From JANRKB01 sp033763695 (GTDB lineage: Bacteria; Planctomycetota; Phycisphaerae; Phycisphaerales; UBA1924): a stretch of DNA of 36,539 nucleotides. A program made the translations under genes and the position numbers. Below are positions 21,901 through 30,617 of this stretch, piece after piece. Under the pieces are notes generated by a model. The model saw only the letters and a list, made by a program, of their open reading frames with translations. It was not told where the DNA came from and did not search any database. The first letter of the stretch is position 1, and each line of letters starts with the position of its first letter. The stretch lies in contig JANRKB010000022.1 of assembly GCA_033763695.1 (NCBI GenBank), positions 1 to 36,539 of the forward strand. The letters are read 5' to 3'.

Positions 21901-22956
21901 GTGGAACTGATCACGATTCTCAAGGCGGCGTATGAGGCCGGCGCGTCTGACGTTCACCTCATCGCGGGTCAGGTTCCCGTCATGCGCGTGCATCAGGTGA
22001 TGACGCCGATGGAGTTCCCGGTGCTTGCGGCCGACACGGTGCGCAAGTTCTTTGAGACGATGGCGTCGAAGGAAGCCGTCGCGACGTTTGATCGCCAGAA
22101 GGACTCGGACTTCTCGTATCAGGCCGAGGGGCTGGCGCGCTATCGCGTGAATGCCCACATGCAGCGCGGCATGATCGGCATGGCGATGCGAATCATCAAG
22201 ACGAAGGTGCCGCCGCTGAGCGTGCTGAACCTGCCGGAGGTGATCGCACGCCTGACGTATCTGCCGCGCGGGCTGGTGCTGGTGACGGGAGATACGGGTT
22301 CGGGCAAGTCGACGACGCTGGCGGCGATGATCGAGGCGATGAACCAGCGGTACAAGAAGCACATCATCACGCTCGAGGACCCGGTTGAATACACGTTCAA
22401 GAGCGATCAGTGCATCATCGAGCAGCGCGAACTGGGGCAGGACATGCCGACGTTTGCGTCGGGCCTGAAGCACGCGCTGCGTCAGGACCCCGACATCATC
22501 CTGGTCGGCGAAATGCGAGACCTGGAGACCACGGCGCTGGCGATCTCGGCGGCGGAAACCGGCCACCTCGTGCTGAGCACGCTGCACACGGTCAACGCGT
22601 CGCAGACGGTGGAACGAATCATCGACATGTATCCGGCGGGTCAGCAGAACCAGATCCGCTCGATGCTCGCCAACACGCTGCAGGCGGTGGTGAGCCAGAC
22701 GCTCTTCAGCCGTATCGATAAGCCGGGCATGTGCCCCGCGGTTGAGACGCTGCTGTGCACGCCCGCGGTGCGCAACCTGATCCGCGAAGCGCGTACGTTC
22801 GAAATCCCGAACGTGATTGAGACGAATCGTGCGATCGGCATGACGAGCCTTGATAGCTCGATCGCGGAGCTGTACTTCAACGGTCTGATCAGTCGCGAGG
22901 ACGCGATTGCGCAGGCCGCGTATCCGGACAAGCTTGATCGTCAGTTGGCCGCCTAA
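21901..22956 (+). CDS. pilT: Type IV pilus twitching motility ATPase PilT
   Basis: Hexameric cytoplasmic ATPase that powers pilus retraction. In the 351-aa product, the N-terminal PAS-like domain (1-100) precedes Walker A GDTGSGKST at 130-138, the Asp box (ITLEDPVEY) at 156-164, Walker B DIILVGEMRD at 198-207 and the His box GHLVLSTLHT at 221-230. AVRNLIREART (289-299) matches the AIRNLIRE signature that separates PilT from PilB. Start GTG 21901 has GGAGAG six nt upstream and opens the conserved MELITILKAAYEAGASDVHL; the longer frame upstream lacks family similarity. It is first in a five-gene pilus cluster, 27 bp before pilC. PilB is not in the window. Confidence 0.96.
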   Translation: MELITILKAAYEAGASDVHLIAGQVPVMRVHQVMTPMEFPVLAADTVRKFFETMASKEAVATFDRQKDSDFSYQAEGLARYRVNAHMQRGMIGMAMRIIKTKVPPLSVLNLPEVIARLTYLPRGLVLVTGDTGSGKSTTLAAMIEAMNQRYKKHIITLEDPVEYTFKSDQCIIEQRELGQDMPTFASGLKHALRQDPDIILVGEMRDLETTALAISAAETGHLVLSTLHTVNASQTVERIIDMYPAGQQNQIRSMLANTLQAVVSQTLFSRIDKPGMCPAVETLLCTPAVRNLIREARTFEIPNVIETNRAIGMTSLDSSIAELYFNGLISREDAIAQAAYPDKLDRQLAA

Positions 22957-22983
22957 CGCACGTCACGAAGCAACGAGAAGACC

Positions 22984-24210
22984 ATGCCCAACTATCGCTA
23001 TCAGATCCGGACCGCGGCCGGGCAGATCCAGGTCGGCGTCGTGCAGGCCGAGACGGCCCAGTCGGCGTCCGCGCTGCTGCGGAACCAAGGTGCGCACGTC
23101 CTGAGCGTGTCCACGGTGTCGATGCTGGAGAACACGAGCGGGCTGGCGGCGAGGTTCAAGGAACTCAACGCCGGCAAGCCCAATCAGAAGCACGTGCTGG
23201 ACTTCACGACGCAGCTGGCGGTCATGATCCGCGCCGGTATCAACCTGCGCGCGGCGCTGGAGGGCATCGCCGAGCAGACGACCCATCTGGGCTTCAAGAA
23301 GATCATCATGGGTCTGAAGAACGACGTGGAAGGCGGCAAGCAGTTCTCGGAGGCGATCGCGCGGCATCCCAAGCTCTTCAACTCGCTCTATGTGAACATG
23401 GTGCGGGCGTCGGAAATGTCGGGCTCGTTCAGCAAAATGCTCGATCGAATCGCGGGCTACATCGGTCAGCAGATCGAGACGCGGAAGATGGTGGTCGGTG
23501 CGGCGATCTATCCGGCGATCATCGGTGGCCTGGCGGTGGCGGTGACTGTGTTCCTGCTGACCTTCGTGCTGCCGCGGTTTGCGTCGGTGTTCGAGGGCAA
23601 GGAAGATGTGCTGCCGTGGGCGACGACGTTCCTGATGAGCGTCAGCAAGAACACGGTGCTGTACTGGCCGTACATCCTGGGCGGGTTTGTGGTGATGGGC
23701 GGCGCGCTCTTTGCGTTCACGCGGACCGAGGTCGGCTCGTTCTGGGTGGACAAGATGAAGCTGACGATCCCGATCCTTAAGACGATGTTCCGCTCGCTGT
23801 ACATCAGCCGAAGCCTGCAGACGATGGGGCAGCTGATCAACGCGGGTGTGCCGATGCTGGACACGCTGGCGATCACGGGCGACATCAGCGGCAATCAGAT
23901 CTACCAGGGCATGTGGAAGAAGGTCTACACCAGCGTGAAGCAGGGCAAGAAGATTGCCCAGCCGATGCAGCAGAGCAAGATCCTGCCGAGCGCGGTGGTG
24001 CAGATGATCTCGGCAGGTGAAGAGTCCGGTAAGCTGGGCGAGGTGCTTGACGAGATTTCGACGTACTACGCCAAGCAGCTGCGCGACAACATCAAGGCAG
24101 TTACCGGAATGATCGAGCCCATCATGATCCTCCTGATGGGTACAGTCGTCGGCTTCATCGCGATGGCGATCATTCTGCCCATCTTCAAGATGAGCCAGCT
24201 TGTGAAGTAA
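22984..24210 (+). CDS. pilC: Type IV pilus inner-membrane platform protein PilC (GspF family)
   Basis: Integral membrane platform on which the pilus motors act during extension and retraction. The 408-aa product has an N-terminal cytoplasmic segment (YRYQIRTAAGQIQVG), then two GspF domains, each with a cytoplasmic helical bundle and membrane spans. Hydrophobic segments are near 165-195 (AAIYPAIIGGLAVAVTVFLL), about 225-245, and the C-terminus (PIMILLMGTVVGFIAMAIIL). Conserved AGINLRAALE and AGVPMLDTL repeats mark the two halves. It is tightly linked to pilT upstream and pilin-like genes downstream, which fits assignment to the pilus rather than a type II secretion system. Confidence 0.94.
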   Translation: MPNYRYQIRTAAGQIQVGVVQAETAQSASALLRNQGAHVLSVSTVSMLENTSGLAARFKELNAGKPNQKHVLDFTTQLAVMIRAGINLRAALEGIAEQTTHLGFKKIIMGLKNDVEGGKQFSEAIARHPKLFNSLYVNMVRASEMSGSFSKMLDRIAGYIGQQIETRKMVVGAAIYPAIIGGLAVAVTVFLLTFVLPRFASVFEGKEDVLPWATTFLMSVSKNTVLYWPYILGGFVVMGGALFAFTRTEVGSFWVDKMKLTIPILKTMFRSLYISRSLQTMGQLINAGVPMLDTLAITGDISGNQIYQGMWKKVYTSVKQGKKIAQPMQQSKILPSAVVQMISAGEESGKLGEVLDEISTYYAKQLRDNIKAVTGMIEPIMILLMGTVVGFIAMAIILPIFKMSQLVK

Positions 24211-24282
24211 CCGATGCTTCTCTTGAGCGCACCTGCGCGTGCCGGTCAGGCGTGATCGGACGTGCCGCGTTCGGAGGATGCG

Positions 24283-24972
24283 ATGACGGGGCGTCACATC
24301 AGACTGGGACAGCGGGTGCGACGGGCACGTCGGATGGGCGGCGGCTTCACGCTGCTCGAGACGAGCATGGCGCTGGTGATCATCGGCGTCGGCGTGCTCG
24401 CGTTCGTCGAGGCGCAGAAGTCGTTCATCCAGAACAACAACTGGTCGAGCCGCGCGGCGACGGCGACGTTCCTGGCGAATGAGATCCGCGAGATGACCAA
24501 GCGGTTCTCGCGTCACGATCCGGTGACGGGTCTGTCGATCACGGGCACGGGCTCGAGCGCGGTGATCACGGGCTGGGGTACCGAGTCGGGCGAACTGAGC
24601 GTCGATGACTACAACGACCTGGATGATCTTGACGGCAAGACGTTCGGGCTCGATGGTGAGACCGACGGACCGGTGAACGCGTTCGGCGAGATCATTCCGG
24701 CGATTGATGCGAGCGGCAATGCCGTCACAGACAACAATGGCAATCCGGTTGCGCTGACCGAGTGGTCGCAGACGATCTCGGTGGAAAAGGTCGATCCGCT
24801 GAACTTTGCGACGACGCGCGCCAAGACGTACTTCGTGGCGGCCAACGGCACGGACCCGGGGACGTCGGTGGATCAGTTCCCGCTGCGGGTGACGGTGGTG
24901 ATTCGCCACCAAGGGCCGCTGGATGCGCAGGCGGAAGAAGTGGCACGGGTGACGTGGGTTGTGCCGCCCTGA
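24283..24972 (+). CDS. Type IV pilin-like protein (PilV/GspI type)
   Basis: A 229-aa pseudopilin or minor pilin. A short basic leader ends in the prepilin peptidase site GGG|FTLLE (cleavage after residue 21), with Glu at mature position +5 and a hydrophobic helix running to about residue 45. The rest is a soluble periplasmic domain rich in Asp/Gly (SVDDYNDLDDLDGKTFGLDG) with no recognised motif. Start ATG 24283 is preceded by GGAGG (24273-24277). It is the first of three pilin-like genes; a priming role with the two downstream partners is likely, as for PilV-PilX-PilW sets. The assignment to PilV rather than another class is by gene order only. Confidence 0.82.
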   Translation: MTGRHIRLGQRVRRARRMGGGFTLLETSMALVIIGVGVLAFVEAQKSFIQNNNWSSRAATATFLANEIREMTKRFSRHDPVTGLSITGTGSSAVITGWGTESGELSVDDYNDLDDLDGKTFGLDGETDGPVNAFGEIIPAIDASGNAVTDNNGNPVALTEWSQTISVEKVDPLNFATTRAKTYFVAANGTDPGTSVDQFPLRVTVVIRHQGPLDAQAEEVARVTWVVPP

Positions 24973-25038
24973 TTCGGTCTGTTCTGGCCAGGGCTTCCCC
25001 GGCGCGGGATGCACCGAGTGTTTCGCACGAGTCGAACC

Positions 25039-27939
25039 ATGAATCGCCAATTCAACTTCCGTGAGCGTCGTCTCGGTCGCCAGCGTGCGCGCGTGAGCGG
25101 GGCTGCGCGCGAGCGCGGCGTCGCGTCCGTGCTGTCGATGATGTTCCTGATCCTGTTTGGATCGCTGGCCGCGGCGATGGCGATCGCGACGCGCGGCAAC
25201 ATCCGCACGGCGGCGACGCACATCCACGTGATGCGGGCGCAGGGTGCCGCGGAGACGGGGCTGGCGGTGGCGCGGGCGCGTCTGAATGAGGCGTTTGCGC
25301 GCTTCATCGTGTCCAAGAGCGAAGTGGACTCGTCGTTCGGCACGGCGCTGTGGACGGGTTCGACAAGCTCGCTGGGCACGGTGACGGTGCTGGGGCCGAC
25401 GGGATACACGGAAAGCAGCAGCCCTTCGGGCGTGGCGCAGGCACTCGCGAATCGCCACGCGGCGGATCAGAACGTGGTGACCGCCGCGGGCGTGTCGTCG
25501 CCGACGATTGGTAATGCGCCGTCGGGGACGGATCTGACGGAGTTTGCGTCGTCGGGCTGGGTGTTCACGCCGGCGATCGCGGTTGATTCCGCGCAGTTGA
25601 ATGAGTCGTCGCCGGTGTGTTTCAGCGTGACGTATGCCCCGCTGAACGACGGCGTGACGATCCGGGCGATCGTGACGGGATTTGACTTTGGGTATAGCCG
25701 CAACAGTGAGCCGCTGGCGCGCAAGATCACGCAGGACTTCCGGATGACCAAGCGCGTGAATCAGGCGGTGATCAGTCCGACGCGCGTGATGATCGGCAAG
25801 AACGTGATGGTGTCGGGCGACCTGGGATGCAACTGGGACAAGGTGACGAATACCAACGGCGATCCGCTGGTGCTCAAGAGCGATTTCTACGGCCTGTCGG
25901 CGAACCTGGATAAGCGGCTGGACAAGTTCTTTGCCGCGGTGCGCCAGTATGACACCGATGGTGACAATCGCCTGCGGGTGCGGCACCCGGTTGAAGGCGC
26001 GTCGATCCCGTCGAACAACGAAGACCTTGACGGAGATGGCAACGCGGACAACGCGTACATGGACGCGACGGGCGACGGGTACGTCGATGACTTTGACATC
26101 TTCATCCGTTCGTTTGACAAGAACGGCGATGGCAGGTTGGTGCTGACGCCGTCGCTGACGATCGGTACGCCCAATGAATCGTCGGGGCCGGAGTTTGAGG
26201 TCGACAACGAACTCGCTCTGCTGATCGACTCGGCGAACCCGGACCGCAACAAGAACGGCATCTCGGGCTTTACTGATGCGAACAACAACGGCTACTGGGA
26301 CGACGGTGAAGTCTTCGCCGACGTTCAGATTGTCAACGGTGTGAGCACGAACGCAGATCAGGTGCTGGGCTATCGCGACGGCGCGATTGATCGCAAGGAC
26401 CAGTACGCGAAGGTCGCGGGCAAGCTGATCTATCGCGTGACGAAGGCTGCGTGGACGACGGCCCAGGGCAACATCGCGGACAAGGTTCGCGGGCCGGTCG
26501 TTCCTGGCAAGGGCAACGCGCCGGTGGCGTATGGCGTGGACACGAGCAAGCTGCCAGCGGTGACGGCGAGCACGTTCTCGCAGGCGGCGGACTCGATGCG
26601 TGCGGCGGCGAGCGGCGATCCATTCAGCAAGCAGGTGGCGGATCAGCTGGGCGTGTCGGTCGCCGCGCTGGGGACGTACACGGAGACCAAGGCGGCGGGC
26701 CTGGGCACGGTGCGGTACTTCCGCGTGGATCCGGACAACAACTCGGACGGGCGACCGGACAACTGGTCGACGGCGTACTGGGAGAAGATGCCCTTCAACT
26801 CGCCGAACGTCAGTGACTATTACTTCCGGCCGGTCTACGAGAACATGGTGTTCCGCAACGTGCAGATCCCGATGGGCAACAACGGCCTGTATCGCAACTG
26901 CACGTTCATCGGTGTGACGTTTGTGCGCACCGAGAGCGGCAACACGAGCCGCCTGTGGGCTGAGTACGGGCGCATGAAGCTGCACACCGACGGCAAGCCG
27001 ATCATGGCGAGCACGCGCATCATCTATGGTGATGACTCGGGCGAGACGTTCTATCCGACGATGCTGCCGAGCACGGCGAAGCCGCCGAACCAGATGATCA
27101 TGATGGCGTCGAGTGCGCCGCTGGACAAGGCGGATATCCCGTCGAATCAGACGGGTTCGTGGACGAACTACAGCAGTCTGCCAGATCCGTTGATCATCAA
27201 CGGTCTGCGCGTGACCGATACGCGCCAGTACAGCAACAACATCCGCTTCCACGACTGCTTGTTCGTTGGTTCGATCGTGAGCGATACGCCGACGGGCTAC
27301 ACGCAGACGCGGAACAAGATCCAGTTCACGGGTGCGACGAAGATCGTGCAGAAGCACCCGCAGTACCCTGATGACCCGCTCTTTAATCCGACGAGCTCGC
27401 AGCAGAGCCTGATCAAGAAGTCTTCGATGATGCTGCCCAACTACTCGGTGGATCTGGGCACATTCAACAGCCCGCCGTCGCAGGACGTTCGTCTGTCGGG
27501 CGCGATCATCGCGGGCGTGCTGGACGTGCGCGGCAACGCGTCGATCGATGGTTCGCTGATGTTGACGTTTGACCCGACGCCGGGCCAGGGCCCGATGGTG
27601 GATATCGCGGGCAATGCGGTGGGCAACCCTGCGAACTTCAACACGACGATCGGCTATTTCGGCCCCGACGACGGCGACGCGGAAGGTATGGACGTGAGCA
27701 AGCTGCCCAAGATCGGCGGCAAGCCGGTGGTGGGTTGGGATACCGATGGCGACGGCCTGTTCGATGTGCCGTCGACGACTGCGCAGCCTGCGGGCTCGAC
27801 GCCGATCTACTTCAATGGCTACGGGCGGTGCGCGCTGCGCTTCAATCCGACGATGACCCTGCCCGATGGCATAATGCTGCCGATGCAGGTGGACGTCGTG
27901 CCCAACACGTATAAGGAGGGTGCCGCGTGCGACAACTGA
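25039..27939 (+). CDS. Very large PilX-like pilus protein with calcium-loop motifs
   Basis: About 966 aa. The N-terminus resembles PilX/GspK-type minor pilins (RERGVASVLSMMFLILFGSL, then a helix to about residue 60) but lacks a clear GFTLIE site. The body carries Asp-rich EF-hand-like loops: DTDGDN (25951), DLDGDGN (26023), DKNGDG (26116), DRNKNG (26242), DANNNG (26275) and DTDGDG (27739). A C-terminal third reads like a right-handed beta-helix/adhesin stretch (IIAGVLDVRGNASIDGSL). PilX proteins are usually under 200 aa. Its place between two pilin-like genes suggests a large pilus-tip or adhesive component whose stability depends on calcium. The start is uncertain: ATG 25009 would add 10 residues. 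Its last 13 bp overlap the next gene. Confidence 0.75.
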   Translation: MNRQFNFRERRLGRQRARVSGAARERGVASVLSMMFLILFGSLAAAMAIATRGNIRTAATHIHVMRAQGAAETGLAVARARLNEAFARFIVSKSEVDSSFGTALWTGSTSSLGTVTVLGPTGYTESSSPSGVAQALANRHAADQNVVTAAGVSSPTIGNAPSGTDLTEFASSGWVFTPAIAVDSAQLNESSPVCFSVTYAPLNDGVTIRAIVTGFDFGYSRNSEPLARKITQDFRMTKRVNQAVISPTRVMIGKNVMVSGDLGCNWDKVTNTNGDPLVLKSDFYGLSANLDKRLDKFFAAVRQYDTDGDNRLRVRHPVEGASIPSNNEDLDGDGNADNAYMDATGDGYVDDFDIFIRSFDKNGDGRLVLTPSLTIGTPNESSGPEFEVDNELALLIDSANPDRNKNGISGFTDANNNGYWDDGEVFADVQIVNGVSTNADQVLGYRDGAIDRKDQYAKVAGKLIYRVTKAAWTTAQGNIADKVRGPVVPGKGNAPVAYGVDTSKLPAVTASTFSQAADSMRAAASGDPFSKQVADQLGVSVAALGTYTETKAAGLGTVRYFRVDPDNNSDGRPDNWSTAYWEKMPFNSPNVSDYYFRPVYENMVFRNVQIPMGNNGLYRNCTFIGVTFVRTESGNTSRLWAEYGRMKLHTDGKPIMASTRIIYGDDSGETFYPTMLPSTAKPPNQMIMMASSAPLDKADIPSNQTGSWTNYSSLPDPLIINGLRVTDTRQYSNNIRFHDCLFVGSIVSDTPTGYTQTRNKIQFTGATKIVQKHPQYPDDPLFNPTSSQQSLIKKSSMMLPNYSVDLGTFNSPPSQDVRLSGAIIAGVLDVRGNASIDGSLMLTFDPTPGQGPMVDIAGNAVGNPANFNTTIGYFGPDDGDAEGMDVSKLPKIGGKPVVGWDTDGDGLFDVPSTTAQPAGSTPIYFNGYGRCALRFNPTMTLPDGIMLPMQVDVVPNTYKEGAACDN

Positions 27940-28550
27940 TGAACCACACGCGCGTGCGTCGCGGCTTCAGCATCATCGAGATGCTGATCGCGCTGACGAT
28001 TACGGCAACGCTTCTTACGGCGGCTCTCGCGGCGCTGGACGCGTCGTTCAAGGGCTACAAGCAGGCGACGGACACCGCGTCGACCAACGTGGTGTCGCGG
28101 TTGGTGATGCACCGGATGATGTCGCTGATCCGCACCGGGCGGAACTTTGGGCCGTTCCCGGCGGACGTCCTGGATACCGCGTCAAACCCGGTGCGCAGCA
28201 CGTTCGTCGAGTTCGAGGCGTTCAACGATCCGGACACGCTCAAGTCGCGGATCGTGCGACTGGAGCGGCGCGCGGCGACGGGCGGGCGCCCGGGCCCGTT
28301 TGAGATGTGGTATGTCCAGACGGACTTCACGAACAGCACGGAGACCGCGAGCGAGGAGCGGCCGTTGATCTCGGGGCTGACGGACCTGGAGTTCACGCTG
28401 GAGTATGACATCGGGCCGCAGCTGCGGCAGGCGACGGTGGACATGACCGTGCAGCCGCAGGACCTGAAGGACACGCAGGTGCACTCGTCGATCACGGCGA
28501 ACACGATTCGGTTTGTGTCGAGCGTGAACCCGCGAAACCTGAGCGAGTGA
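27927..28550 (+). CDS. Type IV pilin-like protein (PilW/GspJ type)
   Basis: A 207-aa minor pilin-like protein. The leader ends RRG|FSIIE (residues 12-17), followed by the conserved hydrophobic N-terminal helix (MLIALTITATLLTAALAALD) with Glu at +5. The soluble domain contains HRMMSLIRTGRNFG and a GLTDLEFTLEYD segment like GspJ/PilW proteins. Start GTG 27927 has a strong AAGGAGG site (27913-27919) seven nt upstream and overlaps the large upstream gene by 13 bp; ATG 27939 is an alternative, overlapping the stop as TGATG. It is the last gene of the pilus cluster; no intrinsic terminator with a T-tract follows. Confidence 0.84.
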   Translation: MRQLMNHTRVRRGFSIIEMLIALTITATLLTAALAALDASFKGYKQATDTASTNVVSRLVMHRMMSLIRTGRNFGPFPADVLDTASNPVRSTFVEFEAFNDPDTLKSRIVRLERRAATGGRPGPFEMWYVQTDFTNSTETASEERPLISGLTDLEFTLEYDIGPQLRQATVDMTVQPQDLKDTQVHSSITANTIRFVSSVNPRNLSE

Positions 28551-28609
28551 GCCGAAGGGCGCGGCTCGATTCGGCATTTCTTGCGCATGTGATTGGGTTG
28601 GGGTTGTGC

Positions 28610-28634
28610 ATTCGCGCGAATGTCGCGCGAATGT
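28610..28634. promoter_or_regulatory. Tandem 11-bp direct repeat, possible operator before fliN
   Basis: CGCGCGAATGT occurs twice head to tail (28613-28623, 28624-28634), and the first copy sits in a perfect palindrome ATTCGCGCGAAT (28610-28621). It is about 170 bp upstream of fliN in the 252-bp gap after the pilus cluster, a plausible regulator site. Confidence 0.35.
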
Positions 28635-28659
28635 GGACTCCATTGCGCGGAAAAGTGGC

Positions 28660-28683
28660 GTTCTGGAGCGTCAGAGGCCGATA
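28660..28683 (+). other. Stem-loop downstream of the pilus cluster
   Basis: GGC-TTCTG pairs with CAGAG-GCC with one bulge; no T-tract follows. Its sequence GCGTTCTGGA...CAGAGG closely matches the minus-strand terminator at 20515-20538, so it may be a related terminator-like hairpin between the pilus and flagellar genes. Confidence 0.35.
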
Positions 28684-28802
28684 CGGCGATTGCTTGAGGG
28701 CAGGTTCGTGCCTTTGGGCGGTCGGGCGGAGCCCGGCCGGGAGTCGTGTCGTCTGCGGGTCGGCCACCCGTTGCACGCGCGACCAACGAAAGTGAGGCCA
28801 GG

Positions 28803-29369
28803 ATGGCCGACCAGACGCCGGGCGATGCGCCCCAGAATCCAGCCGATCTCCCTGCTGACCAAGCAGCCGCGGGCAATGCGCCGGAGAAGTCGGCGAAGGA
28901 GAATGCTGCCGAGGCAGCGCTCCGCGCGGCACAAGCCGCGATCGCAAGTCTGAATGATGATGTTGCAGAGGTGGTCGCTCCCGCAGCGTCTGCGGCTCCG
29001 GCTGTTGCCGCTGCTGCGCCAGCCCCAGCCGCGATGACGCCGCTGCCGCCGGATGCCAAGCCGTTCAACTTTGCCGATCTCGCGGCGGCGGTGGGGGCGC
29101 AGCAGGCGAAGGCGATTGATCTGCTGAGCGACGTCAATCTGAACGTGAAGATTGAACTGGGCCGCACGCGGATGCTGGTCGAGGATGTGCTGCGGCTGGC
29201 CGAGGGCGCGGTCGTTGAACTCGACAAGCTTGCGGGTGACCCCGTTGATATCTATGTCAATGAGCGTCACATCGCACGCGGTGAGGTGCTCGTGCTGAAC
29301 GACAACTTCTGCGTCCGCATCCATGAGATTCTCAAGGATGCGGAAGGCAAGGAGGCGAAGGCGGGCTGA
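28803..29369 (+). CDS. fliN: Flagellar motor switch protein FliN
   Basis: C-ring component that binds export substrates and takes part in rotational switching. In the 188-aa product, the C-terminal SpoA domain (about 106-180: DLLSDVNLNVKIELGRTRML, then VDIYVNERHIARGEVLVLND) is textbook FliN. Residues 1-100 are an Ala/Pro-rich, probably disordered extension; FliN is typically about 100-140 aa. ATG 28803 is preceded by GTGAGG. It is the first gene of the flagellar export set, but its usual partner fliM is not upstream; a pilus cluster is. A 183-bp gap to fliO holds a GGCGAA/TTCGCC hairpin (29432-29446). Confidence 0.93.
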   Translation: MADQTPGDAPQNPADLPADQAAAGNAPEKSAKENAAEAALRAAQAAIASLNDDVAEVVAPAASAAPAVAAAAPAPAAMTPLPPDAKPFNFADLAAAVGAQQAKAIDLLSDVNLNVKIELGRTRMLVEDVLRLAEGAVVELDKLAGDPVDIYVNERHIARGEVLVLNDNFCVRIHEILKDAEGKEAKAG

Positions 29370-29552
29370 AAGCCTGCGTGCGGGTTGCAGGGTTTGTGGA
29401 TCGTGGATTGAAGGGTGTGGCGTGCGGCGTCGGCGAAGGATTCGCCAAGCACCGCACGCGGGGCAAGGTCGATTCATCGCGGGCGCGGCATTCGTTTCTC
29501 GCCCCTCTCGCCTCATTCTGAGGCGTTGCGGCCAAGAAGCCAGGACGGCGAC

Positions 29553-30617
29553 ATGGGCTGGCGGATGCGGTTCAACCGAGGTTGGTGCTGTCTCGTCGTG
29601 TGCACGACGGCGTGGTGTGCGCCGTGCATGACGACTCAGGCGGATCTGGTCGGGCCGCCGATTCCTGATGCGCTCGTCGTGCAGCCAGCGGAAGCGGCTG
29701 AGGCGACGGAGCCCAAGTCGTCTGGTTCTGCGGCAGTGCCTTCCACGGCGCAGCATGTCGCAAGCGGCGCGCCGATCGAGACGCGGCCACTTGGCGCCGC
29801 GAAGAAGGTGGAGCGGAGCGAGAAGGCGGCCGCACCGGGCGAGCAACAGCGCAGTGCGGCGGCGACGGCTGGGGCAGCGAGCCAGGCGATGACGACGGTG
29901 GGGGCGTTGATTCTGGTGGTCGCGCTGATCTTGGCCGCGGCGTCGGTGTTTCGCAAGCTTGCCAAGCACAACGGGTCGCTGGCGGGGGGCTTTGGAGCGG
30001 GCGGACGCTCGCCGGCGGGCTTGCTCGCGGTGCTCGGTCGCTATCCGGTTGCGGGCGGTCAAACGCTGGTGCTGCTGAAGGTTGATCGCCGCGTGCTGCT
30101 GCTGAGCCAGACGCGGAGCGGGCGGTTTGGATCGACGGTGAATCTGAGCACGCTGTGTGAGATCACCGAGGCGGAGGACGTCGCGTCGATCTTGAGCAAG
30201 GCGAGCGATGAAGAAGGCCGCTCTCTGGCGCGGACGTTTGAGCGCGTGCTGCGTGCATCGGAGCATGACACGGACAAGGTGATCGCGCGGGCCGCGGCAC
30301 CTGCGCCGGTCGTGGATGTTCGACGTACGTCGGCCGCGCAGCGTGCGGCAGCGACGAACGAGCGAGAGACGATGCGTCAAACCGCTCGTCAAAGTGTTCG
30401 CCAGACGGCGAGCATCGCGGCCGCGAACGTGCTGCCGAGTACGCCGCGGGCGGTACGGCCTGTGCAGGTCGCGGCGCCAGCTGCGGTGTCTGCCGCGACA
30501 ACTGGTGCAACGCCACGGACGGGGGCTGAATCTGTCGAGGCGATTCGTCGCCGGTTGAACGAGATGCGGACGCAGGCGCAGCGTCGGGCGCGGGCATTCG
30601 CGGGGGTGCGTGCATGA
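29553..30617 (+). CDS. fliO: Flagellar biosynthesis protein FliO
   Basis: Bitopic membrane chaperone for assembly of the FliP ring of the flagellar export gate. In the 354-aa product, an N-terminal hydrophobic segment resembling a signal peptide (about 8-30) is followed by an Ala/Glu-rich periplasmic region. The single main membrane span is near 112-132 (TTVGALILVVALILAAASVF), and the cytoplasmic FliO domain is next (LLAVLGRYPVAGGQTLVLLKVDRRVLLL). The C-terminal ~150 residues are a long Ala/Thr/Arg-rich extension ending in a basic helix, making it much longer than E. coli FliO. Its last four bases overlap fliP (ATGA), so the two are translated together. AGGA about 8 nt upstream supports ATG 29553. 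Confidence 0.87.
   Translation: MGWRMRFNRGWCCLVVCTTAWCAPCMTTQADLVGPPIPDALVVQPAEAAEATEPKSSGSAAVPSTAQHVASGAPIETRPLGAAKKVERSEKAAAPGEQQRSAAATAGAASQAMTTVGALILVVALILAAASVFRKLAKHNGSLAGGFGAGGRSPAGLLAVLGRYPVAGGQTLVLLKVDRRVLLLSQTRSGRFGSTVNLSTLCEITEAEDVASILSKASDEEGRSLARTFERVLRASEHDTDKVIARAAAPAPVVDVRRTSAAQRAAATNERETMRQTARQSVRQTASIAAANVLPSTPRAVRPVQVAAPAAVSAATTGATPRTGAESVEAIRRRLNEMRTQAQRRARAFAGVRA

Noticed and set aside
22963..27357. 1464-codon open frame on the minus strand
   Set aside because: It runs antisense through pilT, pilC and pilin-like genes with clear motifs. Its product is Arg/His-rich with no domain; long antisense frames are expected in GC-rich coding DNA.
28633..28646. Possible sigma-54 promoter (TGGACTCCATTGC) before fliN
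   Set aside because: The GG and GC dinucleotides are 8 nt apart instead of 10, and the -24 element does not match.
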